Positions 36,180-44,346 are shown, counted from the stretch's first letter. The stretch is DNA of 64,000 bases from Enterococcus casseliflavus NBRC 100478 (GCF_001544095.1 NZ_BCPT01000011.1:62001-126000), one strand, 5' to 3'. Notes: a model not told the origin generated them from the letters alone. Numbers and translations are program-made.

Positions 36180-36425
36180 CTATCGTTGTCTTTTCGGTCG
36201 ATACTGATACATAAAACGATTTTGGATGACGGTACAATTGATAATAAGTAACAAAATGAAAACTGGTGCCAAAGGAGTGCGGATCAACAAGAAAAACAAA
36301 CTGAGTAAGAAAAGTAAGGAAACAAGTAACAGTTTCCAAAAAGCCAGCGTGATTTTGGCATTATTTTTTTCTAAAAGAAGATGGGTCAGAAAAATCAAGA
36401 GCAAACAACTCACTACTAGAACCAT
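36180..36425 (-). CDS. Small membrane protein B paired with EIIC
   Basis: 81 residues, three hydrophobic segments (about 2-15, 28-47, 51-66) and a very basic C-terminus (YQYRPKRQR). No recognised family. It starts at the ATG at 36425, one base after the EIIC stop, with AAGGTGAG as site; an in-frame GTG at 36434 is possible. Resembles the 83-residue protein at 34461 in size, topology and the FW-K/R ... R-x-P ... RF pattern, indicating that EIIC plus small protein were duplicated together. Confidence 0.72.
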   Translation of the reverse strand: MVLVVSCLLLIFLTHLLLEKNNAKITLAFWKLLLVSLLFLLSLFFLLIRTPLAPVFILLLIINCTVIQNRFMYQYRPKRQR

Positions 36426-36426
36426 T

Positions 36427-37731
36427 CTACTCACCTTCTTTAGCTGTTTCTAGCTCTTGCGCCACTTGAAGTTTCTCAAATGCTTTAAAGAATGGATAGT
36501 AAATCGCTAATGAAACGAAGAAACAGACGAAGACCATCAAACAAGCAACCCAATTCCAATTTGAGGTAATCAATGCGCCAAGAGGTGCGGGAATCGAAAA
36601 TGGTGGTTTGACCATCATCTTAGGCATCCAATCTAAAGCGGTAACGATATAGACTAAGATAGTATTAGCGATTGGCACAAGAATAAACGGAATTGCCAAC
36701 AGTGGATTCATCACAATTGGCGTCCCAAAGATCATCGGTTCATTAATATTAAAAATCCCTGGTAAAATGGAAAGACGACCCAATTGTTTTAAATAGTTTG
36801 AACGAGAGAACATAAACAAAACAACCAATGCAAGCGTTGATCCAGTACCACCCATTTGCGCATACCATTGATAAAATTGTTCGGTAAAAAGATTTGGTAG
36901 ATCAAAGGCAGACATACCGTTTTGGAATAATTCCGCATTTTCTAAAATTGCTTGATCCCAAAATGGACGAATGATGGGTCCTAAAACGGCATGGCCATGA
37001 ATACCCAATACCCAGAAAACGCAGATAACAAATGGTGTGATGATTCCGCCTATCAAATTATTACCTGTTAAGAAACCTTTTAAAGGAGAGATGGCGATCG
37101 TCAGCAATCCATTTAAATCAAAGCCGAAAAAGTGGCGCGGAATCCAAAAGACTAAGATAACCAGCAAGGTTGGTAGGAGTGCCGCAAAGGATTCGCCTAC
37201 AACAGGCGGTACGCCTTCTGGCATCTTGATTTCCAAGTTTTTTGCTTTTGTAAAATGATAAATCTCTACTGAAACTAGTGCCGCAATGATCGCACCGAAT
37301 AATCCTTGGGATCCAAGGGAAGCGATGGGTAAATACCTTCCTGCAAGTACGGCATCTCCTGTCGTGCTGATGCCTTCCGCCAAATTGATCGGAACGACCA
37401 TTAAAATCGTCGCTAACATGGATAAAAACCCACTTGTTATCCGATCGAGTTTGTAACTAGCACCTAAGTTGGAGCCAATCGTAAATGAGGCATAGAGAGA
37501 CATTAACCCCACCGTAAATCGAAAAGGAATGTCAAGTGCCGGTAAATAAGGAGCGACCCATTCGGTATAACCAGGAATCGGCAAATTTAAAATAATAGTG
37601 AAAAAAGAGCCAACGATCGTGAGCGGTAAAATAGAAATCAACCCATTTCGAATAGCCTGCAAGTGCCGCTGCTGTCCAATAGCATTGGCAATCGGTAATA
37701 ACTTCATTGCAACCGAGTCTAAAACTTTCAT
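36427..37731 (-). CDS. PTS EIIC, cellobiose/lactose family, copy 2
   Basis: 434 residues, closely related to the EIIC at 34741 along its whole length: it starts MKVLDSVAMKLLPIANAIGQ, then ILPLTIVGSFFTIILNLP, FWVLGIHGHAVLGPIIRPFW and NINEPMIFGTPIVMNP. About ten spans. Partner EIIA and EIIB are not encoded nearby. Lies 12 bases after the GH1 gene and upstream of small protein B; GH1 and this permease form a natural import-and-cleave pair. Ribosome site AGGAGGG. Confidence 0.93.
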   Translation of the reverse strand: MKVLDSVAMKLLPIANAIGQQRHLQAIRNGLISILPLTIVGSFFTIILNLPIPGYTEWVAPYLPALDIPFRFTVGLMSLYASFTIGSNLGASYKLDRITSGFLSMLATILMVVPINLAEGISTTGDAVLAGRYLPIASLGSQGLFGAIIAALVSVEIYHFTKAKNLEIKMPEGVPPVVGESFAALLPTLLVILVFWIPRHFFGFDLNGLLTIAISPLKGFLTGNNLIGGIITPFVICVFWVLGIHGHAVLGPIIRPFWDQAILENAELFQNGMSAFDLPNLFTEQFYQWYAQMGGTGSTLALVVLFMFSRSNYLKQLGRLSILPGIFNINEPMIFGTPIVMNPLLAIPFILVPIANTILVYIVTALDWMPKMMVKPPFSIPAPLGALITSNWNWVACLMVFVCFFVSLAIYYPFFKAFEKLQVAQELETAKEGE

Positions 37732-37743
37732 TATAAAACCCTC

Positions 37744-39135
37744 CTAAAATTCGTTTGAAAAACCATTTTTTTGAATCGCTTCTTTAAACCATAGGCCAGA
37801 CTTTTTCATCGTTTTTTCTCCCGTTTCTAAATCCAGACGATAAAAGCCATAGCGATTTTTGAACGCATTCTGCCAACTCCAACAGTCCACAAATGTCCAC
37901 ATGTGATACCCCAGACAGTTACTCCCCTCCATCATTGCTTGATGAAGCTCAATTAAATGCTCTTTTAAAAAAGCAATTCGGTAGTTGTCTTGCACTTGCC
38001 CCCCTTCGATAAATGTTTCTTCTCCCTGAATCCCGATGCCATTTTCTGAAACAAACCAATCAATATTCCCATATTCTAACTGGATTTTTTTAGCGATATC
38101 ATACAAGCCATGAGGATAAATCTCAATCCCCCTTGAAGTATTCATTCTTCTGCCAGGCATCTCGTAATCATCGTAAAACCATTCTGGTGAGAAAACTCCC
38201 TCGGGATTAGGCAAAGATTCTTTGGCTTTCACTCGCCGTGGACGGTAATAATTGATCCCTAACAGATCAATCGTTGTTTCAGCAATCAAAGCAAGATCTT
38301 GTTCTTCCACTCGTGGCATTTGGTCGTAGCGCGTTAAAATAGCCCTTAACTCCTGTGGGTAACGACCTTTTAAAATCGCTTCATTAAGGGAGCGAGTATA
38401 GAAGAGGTCTGCCATTTCCGCTGCTTTTAAGTCGGCAGGATGCTGGCTTCTTGGGTAAACTGGGATCACATCCATGATGATACCGATTTTTCCTTGATAA
38501 GTTCCTTGTCGAAAGACCTTAACTGCCTCACAGTGAGCAAGGATGATATGGTGAAGTACTTGTGCCGCCCGTTTAAAATCTACTACATAAGGGTAGTGTC
38601 GGTCATGCAAATAGCCGGCTTCTGCTGGAATCATCGGCTCATTAAAGGTAAACCAGTACGCAACTTTCTCATGAAATAGATCAAAACAAATTTTCGCATA
38701 CGCCCGATACGCTTCGATGACCTCACGATTTTCAAATCCGCCGATTTCTTGTAATTTCATTGGCATGTCAAAGTGATAAAGATTGATAAACGGTTTGATG
38801 CCTCTTTGATTTAACCCATCAAGCATTCTGGTATAAAAGTCAACAGCTTCAGGATTAACTTCCCCTGTACCTTCGGGAATAAGACGTGACCAAGAGATCG
38901 AAGTCCGAAAAGAATTAAAAGAAAGTGCCGCCATTCGATCCAAATCCGCTTCCATTTCCTGATAAAACCTTGATGTATGTTCTGTTGTAACTCCTTCAAA
39001 AAACCGATGGTTATAGTTTTTTGAGGCATAATCCCAAATGTTTTCTCCTTTATTGTCTCCAGCTATCGTTCCTTCTGATTGTGTCGCACTCGTTGCTGCA
39101 CCCCAGAAAAAGTCCTTCGAAAAATTATACTCCAT
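37744..39135 (-). CDS. GH1 beta-glycosidase, divergent phosphate site
   Basis: 463-residue family 1 glycoside hydrolase. It starts FSKDFFWGAATSATQSEG, acid/base Glu in YWFTFNEPMIP, nucleophile Glu in FVSENGIGI. In 6-phospho-beta-galactosidase the phosphate is held by Ser, Lys and Tyr in a SWSNGYEKRYG-like segment; here the segment is SWQNAFKNRYG, so Ser and Tyr are kept but the Lys position reads Asn, with a Lys one residue earlier. It probably still acts on a PTS product but of unusual type. Head of the large minus-strand cluster, with the operator-like motif and a cre site upstream. Confidence 0.9.
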   Translation of the reverse strand: MEYNFSKDFFWGAATSATQSEGTIAGDNKGENIWDYASKNYNHRFFEGVTTEHTSRFYQEMEADLDRMAALSFNSFRTSISWSRLIPEGTGEVNPEAVDFYTRMLDGLNQRGIKPFINLYHFDMPMKLQEIGGFENREVIEAYRAYAKICFDLFHEKVAYWFTFNEPMIPAEAGYLHDRHYPYVVDFKRAAQVLHHIILAHCEAVKVFRQGTYQGKIGIIMDVIPVYPRSQHPADLKAAEMADLFYTRSLNEAILKGRYPQELRAILTRYDQMPRVEEQDLALIAETTIDLLGINYYRPRRVKAKESLPNPEGVFSPEWFYDDYEMPGRRMNTSRGIEIYPHGLYDIAKKIQLEYGNIDWFVSENGIGIQGEETFIEGGQVQDNYRIAFLKEHLIELHQAMMEGSNCLGYHMWTFVDCWSWQNAFKNRYGFYRLDLETGEKTMKKSGLWFKEAIQKNGFSNEF

Positions 39136-39198
39136 GTCGCCCTCCTACAATTCCTTTATTACTAAGCGAAGCATCCGCTTACATTATTGAACAACGAA

Positions 39199-39256
39199 AG
39201 TATAGCATGAAGTAAAATCAATATAATGTTATAATCCTAAATAGAGAACGTTTTCA
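39199..39256. promoter_or_regulatory. Divergent promoter region with shared operator and cre
   Basis: Minus-strand -10 TATACT for the GH1 gene is at plus 39199-39204. The plus-strand motif ATATAATGTTATAAT (39221-39235) repeats the operator core found before EIIC copy 1 and covers the GH1 -35 as well as a TATAAT for the plus-strand RpiR gene. A cre-like AGAGAACGTTTTCA (39243-39256; reverse TGAAAACGTTCTCT) is one base off consensus. Confidence 0.65.
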
Positions 39257-39306
39257 TCCCTTGTCACTTGTTCCACAAAAAAAACACTTTGTTACGGAGG
39301 TGCATC

Positions 39307-40077
39307 ATGCTTTTTCTTGACTACAATCCTGAACTTACTGCACTAGAATACGAGGTTTACCGATTTGTATCAAAAAACTTGGCTTCAGTGTCTAAAATGA
39401 AGATGAAAGAACTTGCCAAAGAGACCCATACCAGTACTGCTAGTATTAGCCGTTTTTGCAAGAAATTTGAATGTGATACGTTTACCGAATTTAAGATCAA
39501 TTTGCGCTTTTACTTAGATTCTCTCGTAAAATCTAAAATATCCGATAGTGATGAGTCCCAAACAATTGATTTCTTGAAGCGAGTAAACCAGCCCTTTTTA
39601 TCTGAAAGAATCGATCGAGCAACAGAGATTCTTAAGAACAAAAGCTTCGTGCTATTTATTGGATCAGGCTTATCTGAAACGATTGCGGAATATGGCGCAC
39701 TCTATTTTACTGACTTGGGAAAAACGGCATTAAAAGTTGACGATCCCTCAAATTATCCTATCGACTGGTTTCCTGAAGACATATTGTGCAAAACCGGTAT
39801 CATTGTTTTGTCGATTTCTGGGGAAACACAAGAAATGATTCGATACTTACAAAAGTTAAATCAAAAAGATTGTCAGATTATTGCCATCACGAATACCGAA
39901 GATTCAACTATCAGCCAGTTATCCGACTTAACGGTGCCCTATTACATCGAAAGAGAGACCATTTTTAAAGCCAGTCAAAAAAAAGAGAAAACCATTGAAC
40001 TGACTTCTCAACTACCAGCAATTTATTTAATTGAAAAAATTGCCAAAAGAATACGCCTATCAGAAGAACTTCTCTGA
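39307..40077 (+). CDS. RpiR/MurR-family regulator 1
   Basis: 256 residues. N-terminal HTH_6 domain (about 5-75, with LAKETHTSTASISRFCKKF) and a C-terminal SIS sugar-phosphate domain with GSGLSETIAEYGA and LSISGETQEMIRYL. Such proteins sense phosphosugars and usually repress or activate adjacent catabolic genes. Divergent from the GH1-EIIC-dga cluster, so the obvious target is that cluster through the motif at 39221 and 36059. The ATG at 39307 has GGAGGTG upstream; the longer frame from 39268 lacks a site. Convergent with regulator 2. Confidence 0.9.
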   Translation: MLFLDYNPELTALEYEVYRFVSKNLASVSKMKMKELAKETHTSTASISRFCKKFECDTFTEFKINLRFYLDSLVKSKISDSDESQTIDFLKRVNQPFLSERIDRATEILKNKSFVLFIGSGLSETIAEYGALYFTDLGKTALKVDDPSNYPIDWFPEDILCKTGIIVLSISGETQEMIRYLQKLNQKDCQIIAITNTEDSTISQLSDLTVPYYIERETIFKASQKKEKTIELTSQLPAIYLIEKIAKRIRLSEELL

Positions 40078-40100
40078 TAGGCGCAGGTAGTTTCATTTAT

Positions 40101-40838
40101 TCAGCGATCTTCACAATCTGTAACTAAATCAAATAAAAGTTCCACCAAATAAATGGCTGGAATTTGTGAGGACAATGAATCAGCTGCTTGATTATCGGAA
40201 AAATAGTAAGCAAAGTTTCGCTCAGAAAGTCTGGCAATTGACGTTGTCGAACGATTTGTTAGTGAAATGGTCGAAATTCCAGCGGTGGTACATTCAGTAA
40301 TCAAGGATTCAAGGAATGGATCGGCGCCTTTATTAGAAAAAACCAGCAACGTGGCTTCGCTACTTAAGGTTCGCCAAACGGATTTAATCGATGTTGTTTC
40401 TTCCTCTACGCACACGATCTTATCTAAACGTGCAAACTTTTGTTGGGCATAGGTCAAAGCAAGTGTCGATTCCCTGTCACTGGCTAAGATTAAAAGTTTT
40501 GTTTTGCTTATTCGTTTAGCAATCGTTAATAATGTTTCTCGATAGAAGGATTCATCCATACGTTCAAAAAAATAGTGCAGGGCTTTTTTATCTTGTTTGA
40601 ATAATCGATCAGTCTTTCCTTGTTTCTGTAACGTCCTTTTCAATTTGATTTTAAATTCTGAAAAACCTCCGCAATCAAATTTTCGACAAAACCGCAGAAC
40701 AGTCGTTGAGCTAGTTTTTGTTGCATCCGCCAACTCACGAATAGACATCGAACAGACTTCTGCTTGCTGATTTAATACGTACTGAAATAGTTGCCATTCT
40801 TTCTTACTAAATGACTTATTCTCGGCAGTGAGTTCCAT
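40101..40838 (-). CDS. RpiR/MurR-family regulator 2, degenerate SIS
   Basis: 245 residues with the same architecture: HTH_6 (about 10-80, IRELADATKTSSTTVLRFCR) and a SIS-like C-terminal half. The sugar-phosphate loop GSGxS seen in regulator 1 is ASDRES here, and the second loop is FSNKGADPFLES, so ligand binding may be changed or lost. Separated by 23 bases from the end of regulator 1 and transcribed towards it. Downstream of the GNAT gene (30 bases), possibly co-transcribed with it. Confidence 0.86.
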   Translation of the reverse strand: MELTAENKSFSKKEWQLFQYVLNQQAEVCSMSIRELADATKTSSTTVLRFCRKFDCGGFSEFKIKLKRTLQKQGKTDRLFKQDKKALHYFFERMDESFYRETLLTIAKRISKTKLLILASDRESTLALTYAQQKFARLDKIVCVEEETTSIKSVWRTLSSEATLLVFSNKGADPFLESLITECTTAGISTISLTNRSTTSIARLSERNFAYYFSDNQAADSLSSQIPAIYLVELLFDLVTDCEDR

Positions 40839-40868
40839 CAGTTTTCTCCTTGCTGCGCACCTTCGCCT

Positions 40869-41357
40869 TCAAACCATCTTCTTCTCATAAATAAAATCAT
40901 CCATCACAAACCCCGAACCAATCGCAACGGTGCGTTCAGAAACGCGCGTAAAGCCGCGATGCTCATAAACAGCGATCGCCTGCTGGTTTTGTTTGTTGAC
41001 GTTTAAATGCAGTGTTTTGCCTGAGGTGATCTCCTCGTACCAATCAAAGACTTGGCTGGCATAGCCTTTGCCTCTAGTGGATTGATGGAGATACAATTTA
41101 CTTAAATAAATCTGCTGCTGCGTTTCTTCATACGCTGTATATCCTACTGCTCGGTCTCCTTCTAATAACAAAAGATAGACTGCTCCTTGCTGGACTTCGT
41201 TTTGAATCGCTGCTGGTGATTGGTAATGAGCCAGCATATACGCGACTTGATCGGACCCAATGATAGGTGTAAACACTTCTGGCCAGATTTCTTTGATCAA
41301 ACGATCCAACGTTTGGAAATCTTCAGGTGATTGAATGATTTTTTTTGTGATTGCCAT
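40869..41357 (-). CDS. GNAT-family N-acetyltransferase
   Basis: 162 residues. Acetyl-CoA-binding core with LSKLYLHQSTRGKGYASQVF (motif A, R-G-K-G-Y-A) and a C-terminal LHLNVNKQNQQAIAVYEHRGF then TRVSERTVAIGSGF, which resembles diamine or aminoglycoside-type GNATs and ElaA-like enzymes. Substrate unknown. The start at 41357 (MAITKK) follows AAGGGG; a start at 41381 lacks a site. Upstream of regulator 2 on the same strand. Confidence 0.86.
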   Translation of the reverse strand: MAITKKIIQSPEDFQTLDRLIKEIWPEVFTPIIGSDQVAYMLAHYQSPAAIQNEVQQGAVYLLLLEGDRAVGYTAYEETQQQIYLSKLYLHQSTRGKGYASQVFDWYEEITSGKTLHLNVNKQNQQAIAVYEHRGFTRVSERTVAIGSGFVMDDFIYEKKMV

Positions 41358-41525
41358 AAGAACCCCTTCTTTCTGCTGCACGAAACAAAAAATCGTTTAT
41401 AAATATCTCTATTATAAGGGATAAGGAAAAAAAAGAAAGGGCACGTGGAACAAAGACCCCAAAATGTCTCAAAAGATGGTAAACTAGAAGTGAAAAAATG
41501 GTGACGAAAAGGAGGTAGCAACACG

Positions 41526-41696
41526 ATGCAACTCTTGCAACTACTTTTACTGGCAATCATTTTTGTTTCGTTCTTCATGGCGTTGATTGGTTGGGTTTTA
41601 TCGATAACCAATGGCTTGATCTTCTCTCGTTCTCCTCAGCAATTTAAAGCGCATGCCCATGATCCTAACTATGAAAAAGAACGACAAGCAGGCTAG
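41526..41696 (+). CDS. Membrane microprotein, 56 residues
   Basis: ATG at 41526 with a near-perfect AAAGGAGGT site. Product starts MQLLQLLLLAIIFVSFFMAL, one or two hydrophobic segments up to about residue 32, then a short soluble tail (SRSPQQFKAHAHDPNYEKER). No family recognised. Position between the GNAT gene (divergent) and a long terminator. Confidence 0.7.
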   Translation: MQLLQLLLLAIIFVSFFMALIGWVLSITNGLIFSRSPQQFKAHAHDPNYEKERQAG

Positions 41697-41699
41697 CGC

Positions 41700-41789
41700 T
41701 TGAAAGAGATTATATTCCGACGCATTGTTCCTCTAGGAATAGCCTCTTTGATCGTCTATGAGTTAATCGCACTATTAAACGTCCTTTAA
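41700..41789 (+). CDS. Possible 29-residue hydrophobic peptide
   Basis: A TTG-initiated frame four bases after the preceding microprotein reads KEIIFRRIVPLGIASLIVYE then LIALLNVL and stops. It looks like a single membrane helix with a basic N-terminus. The ribosome site is weak (only AGG), so this is tentative; coupling to the upstream gene could replace a site. Confidence 0.3.
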   Translation: MKEIIFRRIVPLGIASLIVYELIALLNVL

Positions 41790-41823
41790 AAGTTTTTAAA
41801 AAGACTCAAACAAATTAAAAAAC

Positions 41824-41899
41824 AACCGGCATCTTTTCCTGTTGATCAATGCGCCTTTCGCTTTCGCTGAGGGGAACATCAATGCATAAGATGCCGGTT
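41824..41899. terminator. Long bidirectional terminator
   Basis: AACCGGCATCTT (41824-41835) and its complement (41888-41899), flanked by A and T tracts, with inner TTGAT/ATCAA pairing. Ends the microprotein(s) on the plus strand and the 56-residue gene on the minus strand. Confidence 0.8.
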
Positions 41900-41905
41900 T
41901 GTTTT

Positions 41906-42076
41906 TTATTTGCTTACTGCTGCTTTAGAGGCTTGAACTTTTTTCAGTAAAGCGAAGAGGACTTGACTGTCATCAATAGCCGCAATATATTGTTGGCAAA
42001 GTGCCATCATTTCTGTTTCATCCATTTTATCTAAAGAAATAACAAACTCATTTTCTACTACCTGCTTATTATTCAT
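41906..42076 (-). CDS. Small hypothetical protein, 56 residues
   Basis: ATG at 42076 with GTAGGGAG upstream. The product starts MNNKQVVENEFVISLDKMDE, contains TEMMALCQQYIAAIDDSQVLFALL (two parts), and ends KAAVSK. Soluble, helical, with one cysteine. It lies too short and isolated to assign. Codon use resembles the neighbours and it is flanked by a proper terminator, which supports it as a gene. Confidence 0.62.
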   Translation of the reverse strand: MNNKQVVENEFVISLDKMDETEMMALCQQYIAAIDDSQVLFALLKKVQASKAAVSK

Positions 42077-42207
42077 AGGGCTCCCTACTTTCTTCCTTTG
42101 TTACCTCTAGTTTGCCATGAATGAGCAGGTTCCGTAAGAACTTTTCAGTTTACAAACAGGAAACGGGTGGTTTACATCCTTGTCCTATCAAGGTTTTGCC
42201 AGAAAAT

Positions 42208-43083
42208 TTATTCGGTAGCAGGCTCGATGTGGATGTCAGTATCAAACACCTGAAAACGATCAGCTAAGAGATCTTCAATAGCATCTGCCACGTTATGACT
42301 CTTTTCAACCGTCAAAGATTTGTCCATCGTCACGACGACATCGAGAAAAACATTGGCGCCATACATCCTTCCTCGAATCGATTTGACAGATTTCACTTCA
42401 GAAAAACCAGCGATTGCCGCTTCATACTCCACGACTAACGATTCATCAAACCCATCAGAAAGTGAAAAGGCACTCTCACGAAAAATATCGACGGCGGTTT
42501 TGATAATCAAAAGAGCTACCACGATCGCAGTCAAACTGTCTATCCAACCGATACCAAATGAAGCGGCAAAAATAGCGATCGCCGTTCCAATACTCGTCCA
42601 CGCATCGCTGCGGTTGTCTTTAGCAGCTGCTAGCAGAGCGGAGCTTTTTACGCGAGCGGATAATCGCTTATTATAGTAATACATGCCATACATCAAAATA
42701 GCTGAAATGATACCGACGACTGCCGCGATCAAATCGGGACTTTGCGTTTCTCCGAGTAGAATCGTTTGAATGGAAGACCATAAGACCTGCAGACCGACCG
42801 CCAGCATAATCAAGGACGTTACGAGACTCGCCACATTTTCTGCTTTCCAATGACCATATTTATGGTCTTCATCTGCTGGCTTTTGAGCCAGACGCAAACC
42901 AATCAAGACAGCGATCGACGCTACGATATCCGTCGCATTGTTCAACCCATCTGCCCATAGTCCTTCAGAGTTTGCCAAACGACCGATGGCAAGTTTGGCG
43001 ATGGAAACCAAAATGTAAGCAACGATACTTAAGATGGCGCCTCTTTCTGCTTGTTTTAATTCTGCGTATCTTGTTTGATTCAT
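42208..43083 (-). CDS. mntE: CDF cation exporter, Mn/Fe type
   Basis: 291 residues, six spans and a C-terminal cytosolic ferredoxin-like domain. In the transport site, span 2 has NNATD (Asn-x3-Asp) and span 5 has DNRSD (Asp-x3-Asp). Zinc CDF proteins use Asp-x3-Asp with His-x3-Asp; the Asn/Asp form is typical of manganese exporters such as pneumococcal MntE. So Mn(II) (or Fe(II)) efflux is most likely. It starts at 43083, alone in its transcription unit. The symbol is by homology. Confidence 0.85.
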   Translation of the reverse strand: MNQTRYAELKQAERGAILSIVAYILVSIAKLAIGRLANSEGLWADGLNNATDIVASIAVLIGLRLAQKPADEDHKYGHWKAENVASLVTSLIMLAVGLQVLWSSIQTILLGETQSPDLIAAVVGIISAILMYGMYYYNKRLSARVKSSALLAAAKDNRSDAWTSIGTAIAIFAASFGIGWIDSLTAIVVALLIIKTAVDIFRESAFSLSDGFDESLVVEYEAAIAGFSEVKSVKSIRGRMYGANVFLDVVVTMDKSLTVEKSHNVADAIEDLLADRFQVFDTDIHIEPATE

Positions 43084-43222
43084 GTCATCCCCTCCAAATA
43101 GTCAACTTGAAAATAATAGCTGAAATTTTCACAATTTGCATCATTTATTTGAGAGATTTTATTTTTTAGGAGCGGCAAACATTCACTTCTAGTGAAACGA
43201 ATTTCTGTTCTGAGGACACCAA

Positions 43223-43256
43223 AAAAGCAGGACCCATAAGGGACTCCTGCTTTTTC
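43223..43256. terminator. Terminator of the ferredoxin-NADP reductase gene
   Basis: AAAAAGCAGGA (43223-43233) and TCCTGCTTTTT (43246-43256), with U runs; on the minus strand it follows the reductase gene by about 30 bases. Confidence 0.82.
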
Positions 43257-43283
43257 TACTTTTTCTTTCACAAAGAAGCATGG

Positions 43284-44309
43284 CTACTCATTCACCAACA
43301 ACTGGCGATTTCTTTTACTGAATTTCTCATTGTGGGATGAAACCATCGCCTGTGGGACACTGGTCGGCTCTAAATAGTGTTTGATTTGGTTGACTGCTTG
43401 CGCAGCATCTTGAAAGGCTCCCGCCAAAAGATTCACTTTGCCTTTGAAATAATGAATGTCGCCAGCTGCAAAAACACCGGGATGGCTAGTTTTTGTAGGA
43501 ATCTCGCAATTGAGGTAAAAGTCTTCATGGCGTGCAAGATCAAAGGAGACTTTATCTAACAAGCCACTGTCACGGTCATACCCGTGTTGGATCAGTAGAT
43601 GATCGCATAAAAAATCGATCGTTTCATGGTTGGCACTGTTTTTTAGTCGTAGAACCATATTGAATGTTTCGGCTTGATTCACCCCATCGATGGTGTGATT
43701 CATCAGCACTTGAATCCCTTCTGCTTTCATCTTCTTTACTTGTGCTTCATGAGCTTTCAATTTTTCTCCTCGGTAACACAGGGTGACTTTGGCACCATAA
43801 GACACTGCTTCGATCGCATAATCCACTGCCGCATCACCGCCGCCAGAGATCACTAGATGCTTGCCTTGGATCGCTTGCTGGTCAGGAAACTGATAGTGGA
43901 TATAGTTGTCGACATTATTATGGATGAAACATGGCAATTTTTGCGGAGAAACGACACCGCCGCCGATGCAGACTAAAACGGTGCGTCCAACATGGGTTCT
44001 CCCTTGGTCATCCACTGCATAAAAAAGGTCGTCTTCCTTGGTCAATGAAATGATTTTCGTTTTCAGATAGATCGTTGGATCAAACAACTTGGCCTGTTCA
44101 ATCAAGTGTTCTTTGACTTTCTTCCCCTTGGTTGGCGGTAATGCACCCACATCCCAGACCATTTTTTCAGGATAGAAATTGATCTTCCCGCCTAATTCGG
44201 CTTGTGCTTCAAACAATACGACCGATAGATCACGTAATCCAGCATAAAAACTCGCATAGAGTCCAGTGGGTCCTCCGCCGATAATCAGAACATCTGCTAT
44301 AGTGGTCAT
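43284..44309 (-). CDS. Ferredoxin-NADP+ reductase, thioredoxin-reductase-like
   Basis: 341-residue flavoprotein (YumC/FNR2 type) moving electrons between NADPH and ferredoxin or flavodoxin. FAD motif IIGGGPTGLYASFYAGLRD, NADPH motif ISGGGDAAVDYAIEA, and FAAGDIH near the C-terminus. It lacks the CxxC of true thioredoxin reductases, which identifies the FNR group. A Fur-like box (44332-44346) lies just downstream of its promoter, so it should be induced by iron limitation, fitting reduction of iron or flavodoxin. Start at 44309 with GAGAGGC upstream. Confidence 0.9.
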   Translation of the reverse strand: MTTIADVLIIGGGPTGLYASFYAGLRDLSVVLFEAQAELGGKINFYPEKMVWDVGALPPTKGKKVKEHLIEQAKLFDPTIYLKTKIISLTKEDDLFYAVDDQGRTHVGRTVLVCIGGGVVSPQKLPCFIHNNVDNYIHYQFPDQQAIQGKHLVISGGGDAAVDYAIEAVSYGAKVTLCYRGEKLKAHEAQVKKMKAEGIQVLMNHTIDGVNQAETFNMVLRLKNSANHETIDFLCDHLLIQHGYDRDSGLLDKVSFDLARHEDFYLNCEIPTKTSHPGVFAAGDIHYFKGKVNLLAGAFQDAAQAVNQIKHYLEPTSVPQAMVSSHNEKFSKRNRQLLVNE

Positions 44310-44331
44310 TGGCTAGCCTCTCTTTCGTAAA

Positions 44332-44346
44332 TGAAAATCATTCTCA
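44332..44346. promoter_or_regulatory. Fur box
   Basis: TGAAAATCATTCTCA matches the 7-1-7 consensus TGATAATNATTATCA at 12 of 14 defined positions. It lies downstream of the minus-strand -10 of the reductase gene. Confidence 0.75.
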
